DNA from: Comamonadaceae bacterium
Lineage (GTDB): Bacteria; Pseudomonadota; Gammaproteobacteria; Burkholderiales; Burkholderiaceae_C
Reading direction: 5' to 3'
Assembly: GCA_027483665.1 (NCBI GenBank)
Contig: JAIXUC010000005.1
Span: 1-64,000, forward strand
Length of the DNA stretch: 64,000 bases
Made by a program: the position numbers and the translations under genes. Position 1 is the stretch's first letter. Every line of letters begins with the position of its first letter. The notes beneath the pieces are model-generated. The model did not search any database and was not told where the DNA came from. It worked only from the letters and a program-made list of their open reading frames with translations. Of the stretch, positions 27,345 through 37,708 are shown piece after piece.

Positions 27345-28436
27345 TCAAGGCTTTCCCGTGGCGCTGTTGGCTTTTGGCGCGGGCTGTCCTGGGCGGGGGT
27401 TGGTTGCTCGAGGATTGGTCGTGCGGACGTTGGTCGCGCGCTCTGGGCTGGGGGTGTTGGCTATTTGCCCGAAGCGGGCTACGCGTTGCGCCACCGGGAC
27501 ACTCGGGCGCCCCGACAGCGCATCGAGTCTTCGCTCCATGGACTGAGCCAGTAACTCCAGCCTTGCATCTGCCGGCGGGTGCGTGCTGAAGGTGAGTGCA
27601 AAAATCGGGTCTTCTGGCGGGGCTGTGCGCAGTTGCTGCAAAGCCGCCACCAAGCCGTACGGGTCAAAGCCCGCGCGGCTGGCCAGCTCGACACCAAGAC
27701 GGTCGGCTTCGAATTCGTCTTGGCGGTCCAGCCCGCGGCCATACAGGTTGCGGCCCAGCGCCAACAGTTGCCCTGAAAGTGCCCCGCCCACGTCCTGGCG
27801 CAACTGCGATCCGACCAGCTGTAGCAGCAGCCCACTTTGAGCGCTCTTGCGAATGGCGCGCAAATGGTGGCGCTCTGTCACGTGCGCAATTTCATGCGCC
27901 AAGATGCCTGCCAGCTCAGCCTCATCTGCCACGCGCTCGAGCAGTCCACGCGTGATGAAGATGTAGCCGCCCGGCGTGGCAAACGCGTTGTAGCCTGAGT
28001 CGTCAATCACAGCGAAAGACCAAGGCAGCCCGGGCCGGGTGGAATGCAGGGTGATCCAGCGCCCCAGTTGGTTGACGTAGCGCTGGGTGGCCAGATCGCT
28101 CAGCAATGGCTTGCTGCCCAGCAGGACCGCAGCCAACTGGCGACCAATCTCGATTTCTCGGGCTTCGTCGATCTCGGTGGACGACTCCGAGAGCAGTCGA
28201 ATCAACTCATCGGCCGGCACACCGCCGGCCCCCGCTTTCGCAGCAGAGCCGCCCTGGCCTTGGTTGACCAGCCCCTGCAGCAGTTGCAAGGGGTTCGGGC
28301 TTTGCGCTTGAGCGTGCGGTGCGGCACACACCACCAAGCTGGCTGTCAGTGCAGCAAAGACCACATGGGTGCGGGCTGGTCGCGCCCGCGAGGCGGTCGG
28401 TCGTGACTGGGGCTCAGAAGGCTGGTGCGTCGTCAT
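27345..28436 (-). CDS. Secreted M48-family zinc metalloprotease
   Basis: A 363-residue protein with an N-terminal signal peptide (hydrophobic core VVFAALTASLVVCAAPHAQA). The M48 zinc motif is HEIAH (181-185), and the third ligand region is EFEAD (241-245). It resembles the periplasmic BepA/LoiP branch, which degrades misassembled outer-membrane proteins. The tail from about 325 is a low-complexity Pro/Asn/Arg/Thr stretch. It starts on the base after the stop of the SH3-domain gene, so the two are an operon. BepA proteins often have TPR repeats; none is seen here, making it closer to the shorter LoiP/YcaL type. Confidence 0.9.
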   Translation of the reverse strand: MTTHQPSEPQSRPTASRARPARTHVVFAALTASLVVCAAPHAQAQSPNPLQLLQGLVNQGQGGSAAKAGAGGVPADELIRLLSESSTEIDEAREIEIGRQLAAVLLGSKPLLSDLATQRYVNQLGRWITLHSTRPGLPWSFAVIDDSGYNAFATPGGYIFITRGLLERVADEAELAGILAHEIAHVTERHHLRAIRKSAQSGLLLQLVGSQLRQDVGGALSGQLLALGRNLYGRGLDRQDEFEADRLGVELASRAGFDPYGLVAALQQLRTAPPEDPIFALTFSTHPPADARLELLAQSMERRLDALSGRPSVPVAQRVARFGQIANTPSPERATNVRTTNPRATNPRPGQPAPKANSATGKP

Positions 28437-29117
28437 TCAACGATCACCCAAAGGCAAACTGCCATCGCCGACTGGCCCCGGCCTGCCAGGGGCACCGGTC
28501 GATCCTGAAGGCCCTGCCGACCCCGTGAGCGCTGGGCTTACCACCGGCAGTGGCTCGATGGCCTTGGCACTGATGGCCCCCAGCGTCGCGAAGCGCCGCG
28601 CTTGTTCGTCCGAAACGCGCCACCCGTCCACTTGCGCCAGGGCCGCCATGCTGGGTTGAGCCTGGTTGATGTCTTCCGCGCTCAGCCCGCGTATGCCAAC
28701 GGTGGCGGTGGCCACTGCCGGCTGATTGGCCGGGGCGCTGCGACCAAAAAAGCTGGAGAGCCCGCGCAGAGCCCCGGTTGCTGCGTTGCCACCGCCCTGT
28801 GGCTTGTTGGCAGAAGACACATCGAACAAGTGCACCCAGCCGACCTTGCCGTCAACCGTCGTCACCGTAACCCAAGCGCCCTGGCGTTGAGGCGTGCGCG
28901 TCAGGGGAGTCTGGGCTGGCAGACTGACCAAGCCGGGCGATTGGTCGCTGGGGCCTTGGCGAAGCTCGGTGGCCCGCTTGAGCACCACCGCCTCGGCGGC
29001 TGGCGCTTGTGCCAAGGCCGCACTGGCAAGCCCAACCCCGGTCAAACACAAGCCAACCACGCGAAACAGGGCGGGCAGCGCGGCCTTGATGGGTTGGCAA
29101 GAAGTGGCTCTTAACAT
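28437..29117 (-). CDS. Secreted SH3-like domain protein
   Basis: A 226-residue protein with a signal peptide (AALPALFRVVGLCLTGVGLA then ALAQA). A bacterial SH3-like domain follows at about 42-105, with VVLKRATELRQGP and GAWVTVTTVDGKVGWVHLFDV. The remainder holds a conserved-looking region RGLSAEDINQAQPSMAAL and a Gly/Pro/Ser tail. Bacterial SH3 domains often bind cell-wall peptides. Its stop abuts the ATG of the M48 protease gene, so the pair is presumably co-translated and acts in the periplasm. The ATG at 29117 is preferred to a TTG at 29165 because it gives a standard signal peptide. Confidence 0.78.
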   Translation of the reverse strand: MLRATSCQPIKAALPALFRVVGLCLTGVGLASAALAQAPAAEAVVLKRATELRQGPSDQSPGLVSLPAQTPLTRTPQRQGAWVTVTTVDGKVGWVHLFDVSSANKPQGGGNAATGALRGLSSFFGRSAPANQPAVATATVGIRGLSAEDINQAQPSMAALAQVDGWRVSDEQARRFATLGAISAKAIEPLPVVSPALTGSAGPSGSTGAPGRPGPVGDGSLPLGDR

Positions 29118-29221
29118 CGGAAGCTGGGGTCGGGGTGGGGCAACCACGTGGGCTGTTGTGTGCAACCGCTATGTCCATCGGGTGCTTTTTCTGAATCGTA
29201 CATGGCTGAACAAGGATATCT

Positions 29222-30028
29222 ATGGATCTCGGCATAGCAGGCAAGTGGGCGCTCGTGGGTGGCGCCAGCAAGGGTTTGGGACACGGATGCGCTCGCGCGT
29301 TGGCCTTGGAGGGTGTGCATGTCGTCATGGTGGCGCGTACAGAAGCTGCCTTGACGCAGGCAGCATTGGCTCTGGCGGCAGACCCTGCATTGCCACCGGG
29401 CACTCGGGTCTTGAGCGTGCCCGCAGACATCACCACTGAAGCGGGGCGCGAAGCGGCATTCCAAGTGGCGGGCGGCCCGGGGTTTGCCTTTGACATCGTC
29501 GTCACCAACGCGGGCGGGCCGCCACCGGGCGATTTCCGCCAGTGGGACCGCGCGACGTGGCTGCGCGCCATCGACGCCAACATGCTGACTCCCATCGAGC
29601 TCATCAAGGCTACCGTGGACGGCATGGCCGAGCGCGGCTTTGGTCGGGTGATCAACATCACCTCGAGCGCCGTGAAGGCACCCATCGACAGCCTGGGCTT
29701 GTCCAACGGAGCCCGCAGCGGCCTCACAGGTTTCATCGCGGGCCTGGCACGCAGCTCGCTGGCTGCACGCGGCGTCACCATGAACAGCCTGCTGCCAGGA
29801 CCGTTCGATACCGACCGATTGCGCGCCAACACCCAGGGCGCGGCGCAACGCTTGGGTCAAGACTTCGACGTGCTGTGGCAGCAGCGCCAGCAAGCGGTGC
29901 CGGCCAAACGCTTCGGCACACCGGCCGAGTTCGGCGCAGCTTGTGCTTTTCTATGCAGCCGGCACGCGGGCTACATCAACGGCCAAAACATCTTGCTTGA
30001 TGGCGGGGCGTTTGCTGGAACGTTTTAG
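29222..30028 (+). CDS. Short-chain dehydrogenase/reductase with atypical active site
   Basis: A 268-residue SDR. The cofactor loop is GGASKGLG (13-20) and the NAG motif is TNAGG (95-99). The conserved Ser is at 148 in NITSSA. The usual Tyr-x-x-x-Lys follows 13 residues later; here the matching positions read Ser161 and Arg165 in LGLSNGARSGL. Such Ser/Asn...Arg replacement occurs in a divergent SDR branch annotated as 3-oxoacyl-ACP reductase-like, so it is not necessarily dead. AAGGA stands five bases before the ATG. It is divergent from the SH3 gene and its end overlaps the convergent EamA gene by four bases. Confidence 0.86.
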   Translation: MDLGIAGKWALVGGASKGLGHGCARALALEGVHVVMVARTEAALTQAALALAADPALPPGTRVLSVPADITTEAGREAAFQVAGGPGFAFDIVVTNAGGPPPGDFRQWDRATWLRAIDANMLTPIELIKATVDGMAERGFGRVINITSSAVKAPIDSLGLSNGARSGLTGFIAGLARSSLAARGVTMNSLLPGPFDTDRLRANTQGAAQRLGQDFDVLWQQRQQAVPAKRFGTPAEFGAACAFLCSRHAGYINGQNILLDGGAFAGTF

Positions 30029-30969
30029 ATGGTGTGGGTGAGCGCCGCCTTGGCGGCAGGCTTCGAAGCTGATGACACCACGATCCCGCCCACGATCAGC
30101 AAGAAAGCCAAGCCGTGGTACGCCTGCGGCCACTCGCCCAGAAAAACAGCCGAAAGCACAGCGGCAAACAGCGGCGTCAGGTTGACGAAAAAACCCGCGA
30201 TATTGGGCCCCACCTGCGACACCCCATGGCCCCAGGCTCGATAAGCAAGCAGAGAAGGGCCGACCGCCACAAACGCCAATGCCGCCACCAGCGGCCAGCC
30301 CCAATTCACCGATGGTGCGCTGGTGCTCCACTCCATCCCGGTGAACAGTGCCGACCAGCACAGCCCAAACATCATTTGCGCCATGAGAAACAAAGCCCAG
30401 TCGGTGCGTACCTCGGTTGGCTCTCGTGTGGTGCTGAGCAGCCAGCTGTAGAAGGCCCACGCCACCGTGGCCAGCAGGATGTAGAGATCACCCTGCGTGA
30501 GTGCGATGCCGCTCAATACCTGCCAACTACCGCGCGACAAGACCAGCAGCACCCCAGCGATGGACAGCACTGCCCCCGCGATTTGGCGCTTTTGCAGGCG
30601 CTGCCCGAAAAACAGCACGCCGATGCCCAACATCCAGATGGGTGTGCTGGACGCCACGAGCGTGACGTTGAGCGGCGTCGACGTGTGCAAAGCCAAGTAC
30701 TGCAGGGTGTTGTAGCAGCCCACGCCCAGCAGGCCCAGCCAGGCGTAGCGCTGCCAATGGGCCCAAAGCGCATGACCAGGCCGCCAAAGCTGGCGCACGG
30801 ATGGCACCAACAAAGCCAGCAGAGCCAGGGCCAGCAGCCAGCGCATGAAGTTCAATGTCGCGGGCGGCGCCAGTGTGCTGACCAGCCTGCCCACCACCGC
30901 ATTGGCCGCCCACAGCAATGGCGGCAAACTCAGCAAGGCAGCAGTTCGCAGGTTCAGGGGGGATGACAT
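30025..30969 (-). CDS. EamA/DMT family permease
   Basis: A 314-residue inner-membrane protein with ten hydrophobic segments in two EamA repeats. The N-terminus LPPLLWAANAVVGRL and the repeat end IAGAVLSIAGVLLVLSRG are typical of the family. The ATG at 30969 (MSSPLNLRTAAL) is used because hydrophobic sequence begins at once; a longer in-frame start at 31185 would run into the divergent oxidoreductase gene. It is the third EamA permease of this window. Substrate unknown. Confidence 0.88.
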   Translation of the reverse strand: MSSPLNLRTAALLSLPPLLWAANAVVGRLVSTLAPPATLNFMRWLLALALLALLVPSVRQLWRPGHALWAHWQRYAWLGLLGVGCYNTLQYLALHTSTPLNVTLVASSTPIWMLGIGVLFFGQRLQKRQIAGAVLSIAGVLLVLSRGSWQVLSGIALTQGDLYILLATVAWAFYSWLLSTTREPTEVRTDWALFLMAQMMFGLCWSALFTGMEWSTSAPSVNWGWPLVAALAFVAVGPSLLAYRAWGHGVSQVGPNIAGFFVNLTPLFAAVLSAVFLGEWPQAYHGLAFLLIVGGIVVSSASKPAAKAALTHTI

Positions 30970-31078
30970 CCGGCGGCACTGTATAGGAGTCGATCTGACC
31001 TGAACCCCTGCAGTCAGCCGGCGTGGGCGCTGCGGCTGCGAGCGTGGCACCATGCCACCCTTCCAACGAGGAGAGACC

Positions 31079-32071
31079 ATGTCCATCACTACACGCTGCA
31101 TCCAGATCAACGCCCAGGGGGGCCCCGAGCAATTGAAGTTAGCAGAGCAAACCGTGGGCGAACCAGGCCCGGGCGAAGTGCGCATCCGGCATCACGCTGT
31201 GGGGCTGAATTACATCGACGTCTATCAGCGCAATGGGCTCTATCCCATGAGCCTGCCCGCCACGCTGGGCATGGAGGGGGCGGGTGTGATCGAAGCGGTG
31301 GGTGACGGCGTTCAGCACCTGAAGGCCGGAGACCGTGCGGCTTACGCGAGCCAACCGCCGGGGGCCTACTGCGATGTTCGTGTCATGCCTGCGCGCTGCG
31401 TTTGCCGACTACCCGACGGGATTGGGTTCGATACCGCAGCCGCGATGATGCTCAAGGGTCTGACCGCTCAGTACCTGCTGAAAAAAACGCTGCCTGCAGG
31501 TGGCTTGCAGCCCGGCGACTTCGTTCTGTTCCACGCTGCCGCCGGTGGTGTAGGCCTGATCGCTTGTCAGTGGGCCAAGGCGCTGGGTCTGCGGCTGATA
31601 GGCACAGCCGGCTCGACCGCCAAATGCGAGTTGGCCTTGGCCCATGGCGCCGAATACGCCGTCAACTACAGCACCGAAGACTTTGCCGAGAAGGTCAAGG
31701 CGATCACCGGTGGCCGTGGGGTGAAGGTGGTGTACGACTCGGTGGGGAAAGACACCTGGGACCGCTCACTGGATTGCCTGGCGCCTTTTGGTCTCATGGC
31801 CAGCTTTGGCAATGCATCGGGGCCAGTGGCTGCGTTTGCTCCCGGCATCCTAGGCCCCAAGGGCTCGCTGTATGTCACGCGCCAGACCTTGTTCACGCAC
31901 ATCGCAACGCGTGAAAGCACACAAGCCATGGCAGACGACCTGTTCGCTGTCGTCGGCAGTGGGCAAGTGAAGATTCGCATTGACCAGCGGTTTGCACTGG
32001 AACAAGTGCAGCAAGCGCATGTCGCCCTGGAAGCGCGCCAGACCACGGGCTCCACCATCCTCACCCTGTGA
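31079..32071 (+). CDS. qor: NADPH:quinone oxidoreductase, zinc-free MDR family
   Basis: A 330-residue medium-chain dehydrogenase/reductase of the quinone oxidoreductase type. Visible are GLNYIDVYQRNGLYP and PATLGMEGAGVIEAVG in the catalytic domain, the cofactor loop HAAAGGVGLIACQWAKA and a VYDSVGKDTW segment. No zinc-ligand pattern is seen, as expected for Qor. AGGAG lies just before the ATG at 31079. The TGA overlaps the GTG start of the Nudix gene. E. coli Qor reduces quinones by one electron using NADPH. Confidence 0.94.
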   Translation: MSITTRCIQINAQGGPEQLKLAEQTVGEPGPGEVRIRHHAVGLNYIDVYQRNGLYPMSLPATLGMEGAGVIEAVGDGVQHLKAGDRAAYASQPPGAYCDVRVMPARCVCRLPDGIGFDTAAAMMLKGLTAQYLLKKTLPAGGLQPGDFVLFHAAAGGVGLIACQWAKALGLRLIGTAGSTAKCELALAHGAEYAVNYSTEDFAEKVKAITGGRGVKVVYDSVGKDTWDRSLDCLAPFGLMASFGNASGPVAAFAPGILGPKGSLYVTRQTLFTHIATRESTQAMADDLFAVVGSGQVKIRIDQRFALEQVQQAHVALEARQTTGSTILTL

Positions 32072-33057
32072 CGGGCAGCGCCCTCGGGCAGCCGCTGGAA
32101 CCCATCCACGAGCCAGACTGGTTGGTCAGGGCCAAGCTGGCTGCGCAGCAAAGCCCGACCAAGCTCAGGCAACCGTTGGTTTTGGCCACCGACGGACACG
32201 CCGCTTTTGCCACGGAAGCATCCCCAGCATCGGTGCTCGCGCGCGGCGCATCGGTGTTGGTGGGCTCTGTCGAGCCGCAGGTGCTGCTACCGCTGCGCGG
32301 GCTTGCGCGTGCTGATGGCCAAGCTTTGCTGTCGTGCGCCTCGCCCCATGGACAGGGACCCTGGGCGGTGCAGGGGGCCACACCCAGTGATTGGAGCGAC
32401 AGTCTGGACGTATTGGCCCGCGCCCTGCGAGCGCAGGGCCACGTGGGGCCTTGGCGCAACGAGGCCTTGGCTGTGCGCGGACCAGACGGCCAAGTTTGGG
32501 CTCGGCTGGAGCGCGGCTTGGTCCGGGTTCTGGGCGTGGCCACTCAGGCGGTGCATTTGCTGGGCTGGAGTGGCCAAGTGCCGCCGGCGCTCCGCGCGGG
32601 CGCAACCCCTCAGGCACCACGAGGGGTTGCGCAGCAGGTCAGCATGTGGGTGCAACAGCGCGCATTGAACAAGCCCAATGACCCTGGCATGTGGGACACG
32701 CTGATGGGCGGTATGGTCCCGGCCAGTGACAGCCTGAAAGAAGCGCTGGCGCGAGAAACATGGGAAGAGGCCGGTTTGCAAATCGACCAGTTGCACGGCC
32801 TGCGCTATGGCGGCCAGTTGCGCATAGAGCGCCCCAGCGCAGACGGGCAGGGCACAGGCTACATGGTTGAACTCATCGACTGGTTCGAAGCCGCTTTGCC
32901 CGAGGGTTTGCAGCCCAGTAACCAAGACGGCGAGGTCGCTCAGTTTGGCAACTGGCCCTTGCCAGCCTTGATGCAGCGGCTGCAGTCGGGTGACTTCACG
33001 CTGGAGGCCAGCCTGGTTCTTGCGCAAGCCTTGGGTTTCGGCAGCCGCAGCGCCTAG
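32068..33057 (+). CDS. Two-domain Nudix hydrolase (DUF4743-like N-terminus)
   Basis: A 329-residue protein with a GTG start at 32068 overlapping the qor stop (GTGA). The C-terminal half is a Nudix domain whose box spans about 214-237, with GG, then RETWEEAGL carrying the metal-binding glutamates. The N-terminal 150 residues match the DUF4743-type domain found in Nudix proteins related to yeast Tnr3, where it precedes a hydrolase that acts on oxidised thiamine diphosphate. The N-terminal part is long and Ala/Leu-rich here. A role in sanitising a diphosphate metabolite is plausible. Confidence 0.83.
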   Translation: MTGSALGQPLEPIHEPDWLVRAKLAAQQSPTKLRQPLVLATDGHAAFATEASPASVLARGASVLVGSVEPQVLLPLRGLARADGQALLSCASPHGQGPWAVQGATPSDWSDSLDVLARALRAQGHVGPWRNEALAVRGPDGQVWARLERGLVRVLGVATQAVHLLGWSGQVPPALRAGATPQAPRGVAQQVSMWVQQRALNKPNDPGMWDTLMGGMVPASDSLKEALARETWEEAGLQIDQLHGLRYGGQLRIERPSADGQGTGYMVELIDWFEAALPEGLQPSNQDGEVAQFGNWPLPALMQRLQSGDFTLEASLVLAQALGFGSRSA

Positions 33058-33068
33058 TGGGGTGGACC

Positions 33069-33572
33069 CTAGCTGCGTTTAACGCGCAGCAGTTCATCCA
33101 AGATCAAACCGACCGCGCCCAGCGTGATGGCGCTGTCGGCGATGTTGAATGAAGGGAAGTGCCAGCCCCCGTAGTGGAAGTCGAGAAAGTCCACCACGTA
33201 GCCATGCAGCGCCCGGTCGATCACGTTGCCGACCGCTCCACCCAAGATGCAAGCCAGCGCCAAGCAGAACAGGCGCGGGCTGGGGTGCGCGCGCAGCATC
33301 CAGACGATGAAGATGGCAGCGGCCACGCCAATGCCGGTGAACAACCAGCGTTGCCAGCCGCCGGCGTCGGCCAGGAAAGAAAACGCAGCCCCCGGGTTGT
33401 GCACCCGAACGATGTTGAAGAAGCTCGTCACCCGGGTGCTGTCACCCAGTTGGTAATAGCCCAGGATCAAGACCTTGGTGAATTGATCGGCCAGCACGAT
33501 GATGGCGGCCAATGCCAGCCAAGGCCAGAAAGTGGGTGCTGGGCGAAAGGGGTTGGAGCGGTTGCGGGCCAT
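33069..33572 (-). CDS. lspA: Lipoprotein signal peptidase (signal peptidase II)
   Basis: A 167-residue inner-membrane aspartic protease that removes the signal peptide from prolipoproteins. Four transmembrane segments are visible. The two catalytic aspartates are in [15 protein letters not shown] and [11 protein letters not shown]. The ATG at 33572 overlaps the ileS stop by one base (TGATG), the classical ileS-lspA arrangement, so expression is coupled. Its product feeds the Lol pathway, components of which (LolC, LolD, LolA) are also encoded in this window. Confidence 0.97.
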   Translation of the reverse strand: MARNRSNPFRPAPTFWPWLALAAIIVLADQFTKVLILGYYQLGDSTRVTSFFNIVRVHNPGAAFSFLADAGGWQRWLFTGIGVAAAIFIVWMLRAHPSPRLFCLALACILGGAVGNVIDRALHGYVVDFLDFHYGGWHFPSFNIADSAITLGAVGLILDELLRVKRS

Positions 33573-36487
33573 CAGGCGTACTCGCGGACTTCGCCGCTGC
33601 CGTAGAGGTTGCTGGTGCAGCGCCCACACAAGTCGGGGTGCTCGGGGTCGTGACCCACGTCGTCGCGGTAGTGCCAGCAGCGCCCGCATTTGGCAGCGCT
33701 GGACGGCGCGACGTGGATGGTGTTGGGCGCACCCGGCTCGGCCAGATGCAACTCGACCTTGGAGGTGATGAAGACGAACTTCAAGTCTTCGCCCAGGGAG
33801 GCAAGCGTGCCGTAGAGAGGCTCCGGCAAGTGAAGGCGCAGTTCAGCTTGCAGCGAAGAGCCGAGCGAGCCTGCCGCGCGCAGCTCTTCGATCTTTTTGT
33901 TGGCCAAATCCCGCACCTGCTGAATGTCTCCCCAGCGGTCGAGCAGGGCCTGATCGGGTGCGCCCAAATCGCTGTAGGTCTCGACAAAAATGCTCACGCT
34001 GCCCGCGCCCAGACGCGGGCCCATCACCTGCCAAGCTTCTTCAGCGGTGAACGACAAGAACGGCGCCATCCAGCGCAGCATGGCGTGGGTCAGCCGGTAG
34101 AGCACGGTTTGCGCCGAGCGCCGCGCCAGGGAGTTGGGCGCTGTGGTGTAGAGCCGGTCCTTGAGCACATCGAGGTAGAAAGCGCCCAAGTCCTCGCTGC
34201 AATACACCTGCAGTTTGGCCACGACCGGGTGAAATTCATAAGCCTCGTAATGCGCCAAGATGTCGGCTTGTAGCTGCGCCGCTCGAGCCAGCGCGTAGCG
34301 GTCGATTTCCAGCAAGTGGCTTTCAGCCACCGTGTGCTGCGCTGGGTCGAAGTCGCTGATGTTGGCCAGCAAGAAGCGCAGCGTGTTGCGGATGCGGCGG
34401 TAGCTGTCCACCACACGCGCCAAAATTTTGTCGTCTATTCCCAAGTCGCCAGAGTAGTCGGTGGCTGCCACCCACAGCCGGATGATCTCCGCCCCCAGCT
34501 TGTTGCTGATCTCTTGCGGGGCGATGACGTTGCCCACGCTCTTGCTCATCTTGCGGCCTTGGCCGTCTACGGTGAAGCCGTGGGTCAGCAAGCCGCGGTA
34601 GGGCGCGCGCCCAACCATGGCGCAGGCGGTCAAGAGCGAGCTGTGGAACCAGCCTCGGTGCTGGTCATGGCCTTCCAAGTACAGGTCGGCTTCGGGTCCG
34701 ACATCGTGCGCGTGGGCCAGGCCAGCGCCTGTGCCTCGGTGGCTGCCGCGCAGCACGGTGGTGTGGGTGGTGCCCGAGTCAAACCACACCTCCAGGATGT
34801 CGTTGCTTTTGCTGTAGTCGCCGGCGTCTGCGGCAGCGGTGGTTCCACCCGCGAGCAGCAAGACGTCTGCGACGCTGGCTTTGCTCCAAGCCTCGATGCC
34901 GCCCACTTCAACCATGTCAGCAGCCACATCCAAGATACGCAAGGTCTGCGGGTGCAATTCCCCGGTGTCTTTGTGCAACAGCAGCGCCAGCGGCACGCCC
35001 CAGCTTCTTTGGCGGCTGATGCACCAGTCGGGCCGGTGCGCAATCATGTCGCGCAGTCGCGAGCGGCCACTCTCTGGGTAGAACTGAGTCTGGTCGATGG
35101 CAGCCAGCGCCAATTCGCGCAAGGTGGCAGGCGCTGCATCGGTGGTGAACACGCCGACGCCTTCGTCCATGCGCACAAACCACTGCGCCGCTGCGCGGTA
35201 GATGACCGGGGTTTTGTGGCGCCAGCAGTGCGGGTAGCTGTGCGTGATGTCGTGCGTGGCCATCAAGCGGCCCGCTTCGCGCAGCGTGTCGATGATCTGC
35301 GGCACGGCCTTCCAGATGTTGAGGCCGCCGAACAGGGGGAAATCTGCCGCGTACCGGCCATCGCCCTGCACCGGGTTGAGGATGTCCTCGTAGGCCATGC
35401 CGTGTGCGACGCAGGAGTTGAAGTCGTCCACGCCGTAAGCCGGCGAGGAGTGCACCAAGCCGGTCCCGTCGTCCGCCGTGGCGTATTCGGCCAAGTAAAC
35501 GGGGCTCAGGCGTCGGTAGCCTGCGTCGACCTCGAACAAAGGGTGCTCGAACCTGATCAGGCTCAACGCTCTGCCCAGCGCGGTGGCGCGCACCTCGCCC
35601 GGCAGGCCGTAGCGGGCCAGACAGGCTGCCACGAGCGACTCGGCCAGCACCAGCAGTCCACGTGGCGTATCCACGAGGGCATAGACGAGGTCTGGGTTGA
35701 GGTTGAGCGCTTGGTTGGCAGGGATGGTCCAGGCGGTTGTCGTCCAGATGACGGCGAAAGCCTGTTGCTCGATGGCGGGCAGGCCGAAAGCCGCTGCCAG
35801 CTTGCTCGGCTCAGCGCAGCGAAACGCCACGTCGAGCGTGGTGCTCTTCTTGTCGGCGTACTCGATCTCAAACTCGGCCAAGGAAGAGCCGCAATCGAAA
35901 CACCAATAAACCGGCTTCAAGCCCCGGTAGACAAAGCCCCGTTCCATGACGCGTTTGAAAGCGCGGATCTCCTCGGCTTCGTTGGCGAAGTCCATGGTTC
36001 GGTAAGGCGCCTCCCACTGGCCCAGCACCCCCAAGCGTTGGAAATCGGCCATCTGCTGGCCAATTTGTTCGGTGGCAAAAGCACGGCTCTTGGCCTGCAT
36101 GTCGTCGCGTGGCAAGTTGCGCCCGTGCAGCTTTTCGATGGCGTTTTCAATCGGCAGGCCGTGGCAGTCCCAACCGGGGATGTACTGCGCATCCAAGCCC
36201 TTGAGTTGCCGCGCTTTGACGATCATGTCTTTGAGCACCTTGTTCACCGCATGCCCGATGTGAATCTGGCCGTTGGCATAGGGCGGGCCGTCGTGCAGGA
36301 TGAACTTGGGTGCGCCGCGGCGGGCATCGCGCAAGCGTTGGTAGATGCCTTGCTCTTGCCATGTCCGGACCCAACCCGGCTCTCGCTTGGGCAAGTCTCC
36401 GCGCATGGGAAACGCGGTGTCGGGCAGGTTCAGGGTGCTGCGGTGTCCGCTGTCGGCGCGGGCGGCATCGGGTGCTGGTGAGTTCAT
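33572..36487 (-). CDS. ileS: Isoleucyl-tRNA synthetase
   Basis: A 971-residue class I tRNA synthetase. The HIGH motif is in [15 protein letters not shown], the KMSKS loop in [10 protein letters not shown], and the WDCHGLPIE segment marks the Ile/Val/Leu group. The C-terminal zinc finger is present ([10 protein letters not shown] and LCGRC). The ATG at 36487 ([14 protein letters not shown]) is preferred; an earlier in-frame start would overlap ribF by 80 bp. The first 25 residues are a short extension before [14 protein letters not shown]. ribF lies 109 bp upstream and lspA overlaps downstream. Confidence 0.97.
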   Translation of the reverse strand: MNSPAPDAARADSGHRSTLNLPDTAFPMRGDLPKREPGWVRTWQEQGIYQRLRDARRGAPKFILHDGPPYANGQIHIGHAVNKVLKDMIVKARQLKGLDAQYIPGWDCHGLPIENAIEKLHGRNLPRDDMQAKSRAFATEQIGQQMADFQRLGVLGQWEAPYRTMDFANEAEEIRAFKRVMERGFVYRGLKPVYWCFDCGSSLAEFEIEYADKKSTTLDVAFRCAEPSKLAAAFGLPAIEQQAFAVIWTTTAWTIPANQALNLNPDLVYALVDTPRGLLVLAESLVAACLARYGLPGEVRATALGRALSLIRFEHPLFEVDAGYRRLSPVYLAEYATADDGTGLVHSSPAYGVDDFNSCVAHGMAYEDILNPVQGDGRYAADFPLFGGLNIWKAVPQIIDTLREAGRLMATHDITHSYPHCWRHKTPVIYRAAAQWFVRMDEGVGVFTTDAAPATLRELALAAIDQTQFYPESGRSRLRDMIAHRPDWCISRQRSWGVPLALLLHKDTGELHPQTLRILDVAADMVEVGGIEAWSKASVADVLLLAGGTTAAADAGDYSKSNDILEVWFDSGTTHTTVLRGSHRGTGAGLAHAHDVGPEADLYLEGHDQHRGWFHSSLLTACAMVGRAPYRGLLTHGFTVDGQGRKMSKSVGNVIAPQEISNKLGAEIIRLWVAATDYSGDLGIDDKILARVVDSYRRIRNTLRFLLANISDFDPAQHTVAESHLLEIDRYALARAAQLQADILAHYEAYEFHPVVAKLQVYCSEDLGAFYLDVLKDRLYTTAPNSLARRSAQTVLYRLTHAMLRWMAPFLSFTAEEAWQVMGPRLGAGSVSIFVETYSDLGAPDQALLDRWGDIQQVRDLANKKIEELRAAGSLGSSLQAELRLHLPEPLYGTLASLGEDLKFVFITSKVELHLAEPGAPNTIHVAPSSAAKCGRCWHYRDDVGHDPEHPDLCGRCTSNLYGSGEVREYA

Positions 36488-36596
36488 GGAAGCAAACGTG
36501 ATGGCTGGGGTCAGCAACCCCAATTTCTGCGGGGCCGGGCAGGGTGTCGGCGTTCGGCGGGTAGCGCGACCCGCCATGGTGCTGAGGGCACCCGTT

Positions 36597-37619
36597 TCAA
36601 ATTCGGTCGCGGGTGGTCTGGCGCTGTGTGGCTGCAAACCAGTCGCGCGCTTCTTCACAGTCCGCCGCGATGCCAAGCCGCAGTGCGTCCAGGCTGTCGT
36701 AGCGGCGCTCGTCGTGCAATTTGTGCAGAAGTTCCACCCGAATGAGTCTACCGTAGGCCTCCCAGCCGCTCAGGTGTGGCCATGACAGGCAGTGCGTCTC
36801 CAGCAGTACGCGCCCACCGTTGACGTCGCTGGCGTCCAGTGAGGGGCGCACACCCAGGTTGGCCACGCCGGGAAGCGGCTGATCGGCCAGGCCATGAACC
36901 TTGACCACAAAGATGCCGCTTGCCGCTGGCTTCCAATGCGCAAAGCGCTGATTGAGCGTGCGAAAGCCATCGCCCTTGCCCGGCGCGGACTCGCCCAACT
37001 CTCGACCCAATTGCCGTCCCCGTACCACGCGGCCTGAAATGGCATAGGGCCGACCCAACAGCCGGGCTGCGTCTTCCATGCGGCCTTCGGCCAGTGCCTC
37101 GCGGACAGCGGAGCTGGACACGCGCTGGCCGTGGACTTGGTAGCTGTTCATGCGGGCCACGTCGAAGCCATTGGCAAGGCCCAGGGCGTCGAGCATCGCG
37201 TAGTCCCCTCGTCTTTGGGCACCGAAGCGAAAGTCGTCGCCGACCAACACATAACGCGCCCTCAGCCCTTCCATTAGCACGCGCCGTATGAACATGTCTG
37301 GCGTCAAAGCGGCGAACGCCGCGTTGAAAGGCAGCACGACGCACTGTTGAACCCCGCAGCGGGCTAGTTCTGTGAGCTTGTCACGCAGCGTGGCAATGCG
37401 CGCTGGAGCCTGCGCAGCGCTGGCGCGGGCACCCGCAAAATAGTCTCTCGGGTGGGGCTCGAAGGTCAGGGCGCAAGACACCACACCTCGGTGCTCAGCC
37501 TCGCTGCGCAACAAGGCGAACATGGCTTGATGGCCTCTGTGCACGCCGTCGAAGTTGCCGATCGTCAGCGCGCAGGCTGGGCCCAGAGTTGGGTGGTGGA
37601 GTCCGCGGAAGATCTTCAT
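36597..37619 (-). CDS. ribF: Bifunctional riboflavin kinase / FAD synthetase
   Basis: A 340-residue enzyme that makes FMN from riboflavin and then FAD. The N-terminal adenylyltransferase domain shows [15 protein letters not shown] and the [16 protein letters not shown] loop. The C-terminal kinase domain shows [20 protein letters not shown] and the later [10 protein letters not shown]. The ATG at 37619 ([10 protein letters not shown]) is chosen because the FAD-synthetase domain begins there. It is upstream of ileS-lspA on the same strand, a gene order common in proteobacteria, and divergent from the HNH endonuclease gene. Confidence 0.96.
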   Translation of the reverse strand: MKIFRGLHHPTLGPACALTIGNFDGVHRGHQAMFALLRSEAEHRGVVSCALTFEPHPRDYFAGARASAAQAPARIATLRDKLTELARCGVQQCVVLPFNAAFAALTPDMFIRRVLMEGLRARYVLVGDDFRFGAQRRGDYAMLDALGLANGFDVARMNSYQVHGQRVSSSAVREALAEGRMEDAARLLGRPYAISGRVVRGRQLGRELGESAPGKGDGFRTLNQRFAHWKPAASGIFVVKVHGLADQPLPGVANLGVRPSLDASDVNGGRVLLETHCLSWPHLSGWEAYGRLIRVELLHKLHDERRYDSLDALRLGIAADCEEARDWFAATQRQTTRDRI

Positions 37620-37708
37620 GTGGGGCGCTTGACAAGGGCTGTCTGTGCGGCGGGGCCTTTTCCCAGCACGCAGAACTGTCAACTGGAACAGGTATATTGT
37701 CCCGCAGC

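Noticed and set aside
34316-36481. A 721-codon open frame on the plus strand, antisense to ileS
   Set aside because: The translation is low in structure and has no motif, while the minus strand encodes a full isoleucyl-tRNA synthetase.
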